In this document: one piece after another, positions 43,659 through 51,513 of the stretch
Layout of the letters: the number at the start of each line of letters is the position of its first letter
Position numbering within the stretch: position 1 is the stretch's first letter
NCBI GenBank assembly: GCA_963803575.1
Contig: CAWDMW010000002.1
Span: 558,001-622,000 of the forward strand
Origin: CAWDMW01 sp963803575
Lineage (GTDB): Bacteria > Pseudomonadota > Alphaproteobacteria > Rickettsiales > UBA998
Length of the DNA stretch: 64,000 bases
Direction: 5' to 3'
Program-made: the position numbers and the translations under genes
Notes under the pieces: generated by a model
Databases searched by the model: none
What the model was told of the DNA's origin: nothing
What the model saw: the letters and a program-made list of their open reading frames with translations, nothing else

Positions 43659-44018
43659 TTATTGTTTTATCGTGTAAGAAAAAGCTCCGCACTTTTTTTC
43701 TAAAACTGCTAGCAGCACACCTCTAGGATGAAATTCAGAAAATTGGTGCATTTTTTCCAAGATGAACGCATGACCATTATTTTCTTCGTTGATATACCAA
43801 CCATCAATGCACTGTGCCTGACGCTTGCTTGTTTGTCCTACGATCAGAGATGCCATTCCAACATTGGTGCGAATATAGAAATTACGATTTTGTTCGCTCC
43901 AAGCTAGAAACTCTGATGCTTTAAAAATATTAGGCTCTTTCGCTTGAGCTGTCGAAAGCTGTGGAAAGGCCAGTAAAACTGCGGTTGATGCTATTGCGAT
44001 ATGTGTGAATTTAGTGAA
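43659..44018 (-). CDS. Hypothetical small secreted protein
   Basis: 119 residues from ATG 44018. Signal peptide HIAIASTAVLLAFPQLSTAQA ends near residue 26. The mature part has two Cys (AQCIDGWY, KKCGAFSY), aromatic residues and beta-like pattern. The start codon and ribosome-binding region lie inside a 22-base palindrome (44017-44038), so initiation may be controlled by mRNA structure or by a protein binding that site. No family recognised. Confidence 0.6.
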   Translation of the reverse strand, partial: FTKFTHIAIASTAVLLAFPQLSTAQAKEPNIFKASEFLAWSEQNRNFYIRTNVGMASLIVGQTSKRQAQCIDGWYINEENNGHAFILEKMHQFSEFHPRGVLLAVLEKKCGAFSYTIKQ

Positions 44019-44163
44019 CATAAGGGAACCCTTATGTTTTACGAACACATAGCGATATTATGAGAAACAAGCAAAAGAAAACTGTGGTAAAAGAATGGAT
44101 TGATGGTAGGCTTTAAATCCTAAGATCGTATTTCAATCAATTTTGCAAGGGTTCCCTTTTGTT
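44017..44163. repeat. Two inverted palindromic sites flanking a 123-base segment next to a resolvase gene
   Basis: Left site 44017-44038 is AACATAAGGG-AA-CCCTTATGTT: perfect 10-base arms around a two-base AA core. Right site 44142-44163 has the same inner arms with a TT core (AAGGG-TT-CCCTT); its right arm matches the left site's arm at 9 of 10 positions, its left arm is diverged. The shared 12-base core sequences are inverted relative to each other. Serine invertases cut at two-base cores in sites of this form, and a resolvase gene starts 22 bases to the right. Operators are the main alternative. Confidence 0.55.
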
Positions 44164-44184
44164 ATCAAACGGAACACGTGCATT

Positions 44185-44646
44185 ATGACTGAAATTAAAT
44201 CCCATACACCGAAACGCATTGGCTATGCCCGCGTGAGTACAATTGAGCAAAGCCTTGACCTACAGCATGATGCGCTACGCGCTGCTAACTGTGATATAAT
44301 TTATGATGATTTTGGGTTAAGTGGTGCGAAAGCCAATCGCTCTGGCCTGAATCAGGCACTTGCTGCACTGAGATCTGGCGATACGCTTATAATTTTTCGG
44401 CTTGACAGATTAGGTCGTAGTTTACGCTTCCTATGCGAACTATCAGAAGATTTGTCCAACCGTAATATTGGCTTGCATAGCATCTGCGATGGTATCAACT
44501 CCACTACAAGTGGAGGAAAACTGGTATTCCATATCATGGGCGCACTAGCGGAGTTTGAACGTAGCCTTATAAGCGAGCGCACCAAAGCCGGTATGGCTGC
44601 AGCAAAGCAACGCGGGAAACATATTGGCAGGCCTAGGAAAGAATAA
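44185..44646 (+). CDS. Serine resolvase/invertase, catalytic domain only
   Basis: 153 residues from ATG 44185. Catalytic domain of the Hin/Tn3-resolvase family: active Ser18 in IGYARVST, then DFGLSGAKANRSGL, IIFRLDRLGRSLRFL, FHIMGALAEFERSLISERTKAGMAAAKQRG. It stops after GRPRKE, where the family continues for about 35 more residues with a helix-turn-helix DNA-binding domain. That domain is missing, so the protein may be inactive, or may need a partner for DNA binding. It lies between two palindromic sites and the ankyrin gene, whose start it nearly touches. Confidence 0.85.
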   Translation: MTEIKSHTPKRIGYARVSTIEQSLDLQHDALRAANCDIIYDDFGLSGAKANRSGLNQALAALRSGDTLIIFRLDRLGRSLRFLCELSEDLSNRNIGLHSICDGINSTTSGGKLVFHIMGALAEFERSLISERTKAGMAAAKQRGKHIGRPRKE

Positions 44647-44674
44647 GTTCTATGCAAGCACAGGGCAAAGGACT

Positions 44675-46024
44675 ATGTATGAAAAAAATATACTGAGCTT
44701 TCTTATGATTTCATTTTCTCCCGAGCAAGTTGACTTATTACGTGTTCTTCTCAAATGTTACAAAGAAGAGTCTTCATTACACTGGCCACAGCTTGTTGCT
44801 GAGATCAAAGAATGGCTTGAAGAAGCAGAATATGATGAAATATTTTGCGCAGAAATTAGTATCACCAATGATAATGTGCCGAAATTCTGTAATTGTCACA
44901 TAGAAGAACCTGCGGGAAAAGAGTACACATTAAATTGCTTCTACTCTTTTCTCAAAGATCATCAAATAGTTACGACTGAACTTATGGAAGCAGCACGACT
45001 GTCTATGGTAGACGCTCATATCATAAGCCAGTATTTTGATGGTAGCGACATGGAAAAATTTAGCGATTTACAAGGCCATTATCGATACACGCTAAAGAAA
45101 AATACAGCCGTATCAGATTTTTGGCTTAGCATTAAAAAACATAAAGAACAGCACTTTTACAGATTTAGTCTTGAGGCGAGTCTACACAAAAATGTAAGTC
45201 CTCAGAATCTGTTTAACTGGAATCCAGAACATAATAAAAATAATCAAACAATATATTTAGAATATTATGGATTTATATCAGCAACACGTGAAGGGAACGG
45301 GTTGCTTCTATTTACTCATAAGACTAAGAAATCTCCACGATCTTCGTTCATAAGGGAATTGAAGCATACCAATATTAAGAGTCAATCTTTTTCAATATCA
45401 CTACTCAAATCTCTATTTTTAGCAGAACCCGAATCTTTAGCTCCAGCAGAAAACACCAAGATGGTTACTCTAGATTTTACCGCAATAAATAGAAAAGAAT
45501 TTGACTCATCAACCCTTTTTATGAAAAGATTAAAACCAAGAAAAGGTTTTGGCGAAGCCACAAGATCTGCTGCTCATATGCTGAAATATTCAAGCTTGGA
45601 AAGCTATCCGTATACCAAGCGAAAAGATAAGAAGAGTTCGAATAGCACAGATGATAATGTTGTTTATTTAAAAGAAAGACTGAATCACGTGCAGAAAGAT
45701 AAAGAATTTAAGTTAGGGCAAGAATTTTTGGAATCCGTCTCAATGGGAAGAGTTGAAAATGCTGAGCAATATCTTCAAAATGGTGGTGATATTAATTATG
45801 AAGACCCTAAATATAAAACCCGCGCAGTACATATAGCAGCTGGCAATAGGTGTGAAGCTCCGCTCAAATGGTTAATTGAGCATGAAGGTGTCGTCTACAA
45901 TGTGAAAAATAGTGATGGTTTAAAACCATCGCATTTGTCAGGTATGGCACGACATGAAGTTGAGCTAACTGACTTCTTGATTAGAAAAGAGGTTGAAGAA
46001 AAGCAATCTACTCCTGAGCCATAA
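44675..46024 (+). CDS. Ankyrin-repeat protein with unknown N-terminal domain
   Basis: 449 residues from ATG 44675 (AAAGGA before it). The first 330 residues do not match a family I know: a helical start (SPEQVDLLRVLLKCYKEESSLHW), two Cys pairs, and a beta-rich middle. The C-terminal 90 residues hold two ankyrin-like repeats (VENAEQYLQNGGDINYEDPKYKTRAVHIAAGN and APLKWLIEHEGVVYNVKNSDGLKPSHLSGM). AT-rich like the CHAT gene that starts 68 bases downstream in the same direction, so both likely form a transferred cassette. Ankyrin repeats suggest it binds a partner, perhaps the CHAT protease or its target; that is inference. Confidence 0.7.
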   Translation: MYEKNILSFLMISFSPEQVDLLRVLLKCYKEESSLHWPQLVAEIKEWLEEAEYDEIFCAEISITNDNVPKFCNCHIEEPAGKEYTLNCFYSFLKDHQIVTTELMEAARLSMVDAHIISQYFDGSDMEKFSDLQGHYRYTLKKNTAVSDFWLSIKKHKEQHFYRFSLEASLHKNVSPQNLFNWNPEHNKNNQTIYLEYYGFISATREGNGLLLFTHKTKKSPRSSFIRELKHTNIKSQSFSISLLKSLFLAEPESLAPAENTKMVTLDFTAINRKEFDSSTLFMKRLKPRKGFGEATRSAAHMLKYSSLESYPYTKRKDKKSSNSTDDNVVYLKERLNHVQKDKEFKLGQEFLESVSMGRVENAEQYLQNGGDINYEDPKYKTRAVHIAAGNRCEAPLKWLIEHEGVVYNVKNSDGLKPSHLSGMARHEVELTDFLIRKEVEEKQSTPEP

Positions 46025-46092
46025 GAACATCACAGGCACGTATTTAATTTCCATATGTGAACCAACGCTGATATTATAACCCTTATATTTTT

Positions 46093-49000
46093 ATGTGGGG
46101 TTGTATGGTGTTGGTGCTATTTTCTAGAGATAAGCTTGTTCATCAGGCGCTTAGTTCTTTAGAAAAGTCATGGTTAGAAGACTTTTCTCTCAAAGAGAGA
46201 GAGGTACTCATATCTGAAGCAATAGCATTGGCTTCAAAGTCAACATCTTGGGCTACTGGATTAAAATCTAAAGTATCGCAAAAACAGTTTTTAGCATATT
46301 CACGCCTATATCATGCCTGTCTTTTGGCTAAAATAGATATAATCGCTAAAAAACCGTTTGATGAGTACATTGTACTTCTCGCACAAGCAGGGTTATCTGA
46401 TTTAGATAACCACGATATAGCTCTCTACCCTCAAAGCATTTCATATGTTCAGCTCATTATTAGTTCAGCAATCAGCAACAAAAGCAATGACGAAATAGCA
46501 AATTTAACCAATATCATTCCACTAAAATCAATAATGCTGCCATACATTAGCTTGAAACATAAAGATAGGCTGATAACTAAGCGCAAGAAACGATTCATCT
46601 TTAAAAATTGTTTTACACAGCGATTTTCTGAAGATTTTCTCTATAAATTAGCCGAAATGCATCTGATAGCCAATGATCGTGCGAGAATGTTTTTTGCTAT
46701 TTCCGAGGTGATTACTTTGCACGCGTTGCATACACGTAGGTATGATTATTATTACTTTTATAACACATGCCTGATGACATTGTTTCATGACGAGTTCTAT
46801 CAAGATGTCGGAGTCACTGATGAGCAAAAATATGACATTTTATACAATATGTTCAAGGCGGTTAAGCCAGAAAACCTCTTTTTCCATTTTGTGGTTGTCG
46901 CTTATTATGCGTCTTTGCTGGGGAATAATTATTTTTTTAGTGTGTCTGATCAGGAAATGGCTATTGCCGCATTACAAAATATGTACGACACAAATAACTA
47001 TGGTCATTTTTCTCCAGAATTCATTAAAACACGATTATTTACTGCTTTAGCTAAAGGATACTCAAATAGGTCTGTTGGCTTTGTGGAAACAAACAGAAAA
47101 GTGGCTTTCTATTTTTATCATCAAAATTTTGACAATGATCACGGGTACCATAATCTTGCAACTGGAATATGTTGCCTAATAGATTACGCAGAATTTATAC
47201 TACAGATTATTGATCGTCACCCGGAATTTTTGAAACAAGCGAAAGGTATTATTGATATCCTTCAAAACGACAAAGATATAAATTTTTACGAGTACGTCAA
47301 ATGTAAGCATCTTCTACTTAATACGCATTACCAATTAATCACAGGAACTTGTGATAACTCTATAGAATATATTGATCAAATTCTTACAGAACCACTGGCT
47401 CAAAATAACAAAGCTCTGCTCTATGCAGGGTTATTACATATGTATTACAGAGTAACTCTGAATAGTTCTCATGAGAATCGAATAAAATATGCCAAGCAGA
47501 CTCTGATATACTATAAACTAATAATTGCAGGGCAACCCAACAAGAACATAGGTAGGAAGTTCGGTTATATCGCGCTTCATTGTCATTACATTTGTGGAGA
47601 AGATCAAAAAACTATTGAGCTGTTTCATTCGCTACGAAAATCTATCGGTTTGGCCACAATATCCGAAACATCATTATTCTGCGCTCAAACAATCAGAAAA
47701 GAGTTTGGTGTATATTATAGGTTACTTGTGTCTTCCTCATTGATCTTACAGAATCCAATACAGGCGTTAATTTTTCTTGATTATTTTAAGATAGATATGA
47801 TCTACCCGCAATCAGAAATATTTATGTCGTTTCATGACCCTAAAAAGCGTGAAAAGCTGTTAGATGAGATACACGATAAATCATTAAATCTTAGGCAACG
47901 CCCACATACTCAGCATTTGTTATCTAAAAATCAAATACTGAATCTGGCGACTGTTGGTGTTTTAGAGAAACAAGGCAGGAAAAATACCGAGTATCTAACA
48001 AATGCATGGTCACAAAACCAACTCGAATCATTCTTGTTCAATCAGGAAGCATTTATTTTCTTATCTGTAATATGTGGCGAATTTTCAACAGGATTATTAA
48101 TTTCACCTATCTTAAAAAAAATTACTGGTGAAATGACTGACTTCGATATTACAGATTTCATATGCTACATTGCTTCTTTTGCTAAAGATAAAGTCCTTGA
48201 TAATACATTTTCAGTTAAAGAAGAAATCGAGATGTTTTTATCTAACGATGCAATATCCGAATTTTTACAAAGCTCCGTTTTTAAAGAACTATTTTTAGTA
48301 GAAAAGAATCAGCATATAGTTGCAGTTCAAGATCCGTTAATCAATCTTTTGCCACTTGCACTCGCCCGAAGCGCAGATGGTCAAAATCATATGATAGATG
48401 GCGCAAGTGTTTCCTATGTGAGTAGCCTCAAAGAACTGGAGATTATTCAGAATAATTTAAATGAATCAGCTCATTACGAGTACGATTTGGCATTGATTAT
48501 TGCGAAAAAATCAGGTGAAGGCGACTTGCCATATGGAGCAATAGAGCAACAGCTGATAACAGCTTATTTCACAGACCAGAAAATAAAAATTTTCGACGCT
48601 TCTTTAGAATGCTTTGATTTCACCGATATGCTGGATACCCTGCCAAAATGTAAATACTGGCATTTTATTGCCCATGGTGAGTTTGTTGCTATGGATGCAG
48701 ATAAATCCCGTATTTTACTCTCAGATACGCTAAACTTGACTTTATCAAACCTTACTCGCTTACACTATAGCGCATGTCCACGGGCTGTGACACTATCATC
48801 TTGTGGTACTGCTGTGACAAACTTTCTGGAAGCAACTGAAGAAAACGTCGGATTTCAGCGTATGTTTTTTGTAGCAGGTGCATCGGCAGTATTAGGTAGC
48901 GTATGGCCTGTGTTTGATGAGGCTAGTACATTAGTTATGGCAAAGTTCTACGAGTTGCATATCTCAGAAAAAACTACACCTGCAATTGCACTCCAGCAAG

Positions 49001-49200
49001 CCCAGCTTTGGTTGAAAAACAGCACAGTTCAGGAATTTATTGATTATTTACATTTCTTTAACGGTCTTAGAAATAATACAAAAAATTCAGAAAACACTTT
49101 ATTAATAGACCTTATATCACACAGAGAGTGTAATGGAGAAGATGATCTGCCATTCTCTTCTGCTGCGTTTTGGGGTGGATTCACTGTGCATGGCCTTTAA
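46093..49200 (+). CDS. CHAT-domain (caspase-like) protease with long helical N-terminus
   Basis: 1,035 residues from ATG 46093 (ATG 46105 also possible). The C-terminal domain, about residues 780-1035, has the CHAT catalytic pair: His861 in WHFIAHGEF and Cys904 in LSSCGTA, spaced 43 apart as in the family, and the closing SSAAFWGGFTVHG. The first 700 residues are helical and look like degenerate TPR-type repeats (YYFYNTCLMTLFHDEF, LLYAGLLHMYYRV, YCFIALHCHYICGED-like). CHAT proteases act in regulated proteolysis and in defence, for example with CRISPR type III effectors. Neighbours (ankyrin protein, resolvase) suggest a mobile cassette. Confidence 0.88.
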   Translation: MWGCMVLVLFSRDKLVHQALSSLEKSWLEDFSLKEREVLISEAIALASKSTSWATGLKSKVSQKQFLAYSRLYHACLLAKIDIIAKKPFDEYIVLLAQAGLSDLDNHDIALYPQSISYVQLIISSAISNKSNDEIANLTNIIPLKSIMLPYISLKHKDRLITKRKKRFIFKNCFTQRFSEDFLYKLAEMHLIANDRARMFFAISEVITLHALHTRRYDYYYFYNTCLMTLFHDEFYQDVGVTDEQKYDILYNMFKAVKPENLFFHFVVVAYYASLLGNNYFFSVSDQEMAIAALQNMYDTNNYGHFSPEFIKTRLFTALAKGYSNRSVGFVETNRKVAFYFYHQNFDNDHGYHNLATGICCLIDYAEFILQIIDRHPEFLKQAKGIIDILQNDKDINFYEYVKCKHLLLNTHYQLITGTCDNSIEYIDQILTEPLAQNNKALLYAGLLHMYYRVTLNSSHENRIKYAKQTLIYYKLIIAGQPNKNIGRKFGYIALHCHYICGEDQKTIELFHSLRKSIGLATISETSLFCAQTIRKEFGVYYRLLVSSSLILQNPIQALIFLDYFKIDMIYPQSEIFMSFHDPKKREKLLDEIHDKSLNLRQRPHTQHLLSKNQILNLATVGVLEKQGRKNTEYLTNAWSQNQLESFLFNQEAFIFLSVICGEFSTGLLISPILKKITGEMTDFDITDFICYIASFAKDKVLDNTFSVKEEIEMFLSNDAISEFLQSSVFKELFLVEKNQHIVAVQDPLINLLPLALARSADGQNHMIDGASVSYVSSLKELEIIQNNLNESAHYEYDLALIIAKKSGEGDLPYGAIEQQLITAYFTDQKIKIFDASLECFDFTDMLDTLPKCKYWHFIAHGEFVAMDADKSRILLSDTLNLTLSNLTRLHYSACPRAVTLSSCGTAVTNFLEATEENVGFQRMFFVAGASAVLGSVWPVFDEASTLVMAKFYELHISEKTTPAIALQQAQLWLKNSTVQEFIDYLHFFNGLRNNTKNSENTLLIDLISHRECNGEDDLPFSSAAFWGGFTVHGL

Positions 49201-49385
49201 AAACATAGATAAATATTATTATATTACAGAATCTTAAATATTATTTTCATTCATATGCCGCTGGCGTGCCGTTGGCTGTTCCAGATGCCCATATAATCTT
49301 TTTATCGGCTAAGGGTTTAGTCGTAACAGTAACTGTTTAATTAACAGGCTGAGTGCGCGCTCTCCGCATCCCATGGAGATAAAAT

Positions 49386-49787
49386 ATGGGAAATTTTTGC
49401 AACTGCGGTAGCGAAGGCTGTGGCAATGATATCAGCATATCCATTGCTTTTGATGAACTACTATTATCGAAAGATTATTATACCTTTCTTTGGCGCTTTT
49501 ATAAACAGCAGGACTTATCTCAACGCAAGATGCGTGAGTTGATAATAGACACACTATGTAGACTATGCTGTATAGAAGTACGTGATGAGAAAGGTTATGT
49601 ATTCGATATTCCCGAATATGATGATGTTTTGCCGCAAGATGAGTGCTGCACGTGGTTTCGTCGCTATCTCAAGTTAGATGATAGAGCTTGCGAGCCAAAC
49701 ACATATTACGATTCACAAGAATATATTATGCGTTTACGGTTGTTAGACATTGTTGCCAAACTAATTGATCCTAAATATTTTAGGTAA
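49386..49787 (+). CDS. Small hypothetical Cys-rich protein
   Basis: 133 residues, GGAG-type ribosome-binding region before ATG. N-terminal Cys cluster (FCNCGSEGCGN) could bind a metal; the rest looks helical with several Cys (LCRLCCIEV, DECCTWF). No family recognised. It follows the CHAT gene by 185 bases in the same direction and shares the AT-rich composition, so it may belong to the cassette. A hairpin (TATGTGAAAG/CTTTCACATA, 49799-49839) follows its stop. Confidence 0.6.
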   Translation: MGNFCNCGSEGCGNDISISIAFDELLLSKDYYTFLWRFYKQQDLSQRKMRELIIDTLCRLCCIEVRDEKGYVFDIPEYDDVLPQDECCTWFRRYLKLDDRACEPNTYYDSQEYIMRLRLLDIVAKLIDPKYFR

Positions 49788-49832
49788 TCAGGAAAATATA
49801 TGTGAAAGTGTCGGGGTATTGCTCTGGTGCTT

Positions 49833-50855
49833 TCACATACTCTGCTCAAAGCTCTGCGTCAGAGTATGTGGTGCTTCGTAGGTGAAGCCGTGATCTTCGT
49901 GGGCGTGCTCAACCTGACTTTGTCGGTTTGCCTCAAGCTCGGCTTGTTTGGATTCATATGCGCGCACGACATCACGTTCGGGAGTTGATGATCCGTTGGC
50001 GCGGGCATGGGTGACATCGTTTATTTTTGTGGCGTCGAACTGCTTGCTGTTGGCGATATATTGTGCGCGGGCGGTGTGATTGATCGTGGTTACGTCGTTG
50101 TCCAGCGCGGTGCGCTGCTGCATCACATGGGCAACTATTGCATGTTGCTCCGTCTCATGCGCTGCGCCAGCCTTTTCAATCTTGGATACGATGCGATTGT
50201 CTATAATGCCTGTCGCTTCTTTTTTGCACGCACTCCATGTTACAGGTAATGTGCTGTTGGAATCATAAGGATCATAGGCGGCGGCAGTCAGTTTTGTATC
50301 CATGATATTGAGTGTTTCGGCATTGATCCAGTTGGTGCGGTTATTATTGCAATGCGCCTCCATCATATGCTTTTCGTTGTGTTTTTCTGTTTCCAGAGCC
50401 AGCAAGCGTTCAGTGCCAGTTTCATGTCCTTTGACTGTGTTTAATGCCTGCTGCAGATCAAACGGTTTTTGCTGAAGATCCTGCACAGCATGTTGCACCG
50501 CTTTTTCCTGCATATCTATTTTGATATCATCAATCAACCTCTGACGTGCTGCAATACGAGCATTTACCCGTATGAGTGCATCGTTATGGCAGCGTATCCA
50601 TCGATCACGATGGGATTCCGTCTTGTTACCTGTAGGCGTATGCTCTATTACTGGCTTGTCACGTTGAGCCATAAGCTGGTCGCGTGCTTTTTCGACCCAT
50701 AATGCTTTATGTTTAGCACTATGCGCTGCCATTTTCTGGTGAAGAAGCTCAGCGCGATCTTCTATCTGCTGTACAGCTTTCCACCCTCTGGGGTTATGGA
50801 TCAAATCCCTTGCATAGTCAGGGGTTTGACGATTGAAGAGATGTCTCAATTCCAT
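49833..50855 (-). CDS. Hypothetical coiled-coil protein, His/Gln/Ala-rich
   Basis: 340 residues from ATG 50855, which has GGATATTATC before it. Mostly helical and hydrophilic: DYARDLIHNPRGWKAVQQIEDRAELLHQKMAAH at the start, long heptads, and a His/Gln-rich C-terminus. No catalytic motif, membrane segment or relaxase His triad is seen. It lies divergent from 50906 and may be a backbone or mobilisation accessory gene. Confidence 0.6.
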   Translation of the reverse strand: MELRHLFNRQTPDYARDLIHNPRGWKAVQQIEDRAELLHQKMAAHSAKHKALWVEKARDQLMAQRDKPVIEHTPTGNKTESHRDRWIRCHNDALIRVNARIAARQRLIDDIKIDMQEKAVQHAVQDLQQKPFDLQQALNTVKGHETGTERLLALETEKHNEKHMMEAHCNNNRTNWINAETLNIMDTKLTAAAYDPYDSNSTLPVTWSACKKEATGIIDNRIVSKIEKAGAAHETEQHAIVAHVMQQRTALDNDVTTINHTARAQYIANSKQFDATKINDVTHARANGSSTPERDVVRAYESKQAELEANRQSQVEHAHEDHGFTYEAPHTLTQSFEQSM

Positions 50856-50905
50856 GATAATATCCAAGTTTGCTATGGTTTAAAAAGATGTGATAGACTG
50901 TATTT

Positions 50906-51220
50906 ATGATGCCAAACGACTCACCACAGCCGCCGCATACATTTTCTGATTTGATGAAAAATCCTGATCGGGACTACATTGAGGGTACGATTGCCACAAT
51001 GCTACATCATCTGGAGCGTGACCAAGGTCTTGCTCACGCGCAAATTGCTGAAGTGATGTTTGAATGGTTGATGATTGAAATGGAGCCACAGGATCCTGTA
51101 ACGGCAGAACAAACCATGAAATGGATGGGGCAGATGCATCGTTTTCGTGATGCGATCAACGCCAGACTGGATGCCGTAGACAAGCATTATCAAACGATAA
51201 GACATGACGACCCCTCCTAA
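50906..51220 (+). CDS. Small hypothetical protein of the element
   Basis: 104 residues, acidic and helical (DYIEGTIATMLHHLERDQGLAHAQIAEVMFEWLMIEME), Met-rich. Two adjacent ATG codons could serve as start. No family recognised. Divergent from the coiled-coil gene; its 3' end overlaps the small membrane-protein gene on the other strand by four bases. Confidence 0.55.
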   Translation: MMPNDSPQPPHTFSDLMKNPDRDYIEGTIATMLHHLERDQGLAHAQIAEVMFEWLMIEMEPQDPVTAEQTMKWMGQMHRFRDAINARLDAVDKHYQTIRHDDPS

Positions 51221-51486
51221 AACCACGCGATAAGCGGGCATCCCGCCACATATGTTTTGGTGATGCCATACATACCGAGATAGCTGCATTGTGTGTTATG
51301 GTGTTCGATCAAAAGATGCGGCATGCCGTAGGTCATGAGGACATAAGCACACCCTGCAAGCGGCACTGATACAAGCAGCGCTTTGTAGCAATTCAGTAAA
51401 CGATAGGGTAGGAAACTCCAGTCTCGTTTATGCTTTACCGTTTTGTAATAGGTGCTGCGTGGTTCGCGCTTGAATGATTTCAACAT
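51217..51486 (-). CDS. Small hypothetical membrane protein
   Basis: 89 residues with a basic N-terminus (KSFKREPRSTYYKTVKHKRDW), one hydrophobic segment around residues 33-50 (YKALLVSVPLAGCAYVLM) and a second weaker one at the C-terminus. It follows the VirD4-like gene by 27 bases, so it may be part of the same transcript and of the transfer apparatus. Confidence 0.5.
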   Translation of the reverse strand: MLKSFKREPRSTYYKTVKHKRDWSFLPYRLLNCYKALLVSVPLAGCAYVLMTYGMPHLLIEHHNTQCSYLGMYGITKTYVAGCPLIAWF

Positions 51487-51513
51487 AATTTTCTCCCGTT
51501 TATGCTCTTAGGT

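Noticed and set aside
44143..49787. CHAT gene as part of a CRISPR type III-E or gasdermin system
   Set aside because: No Cas7-11-like, Cas1/2 or gasdermin-like gene is present in the window, so the known CHAT contexts are not supported.
49833..50855. Relaxase (TraA or MobA) for the coiled-coil protein
   Set aside because: No HUH or His-triad motif and no helicase motif; only coiled-coil features can be seen.
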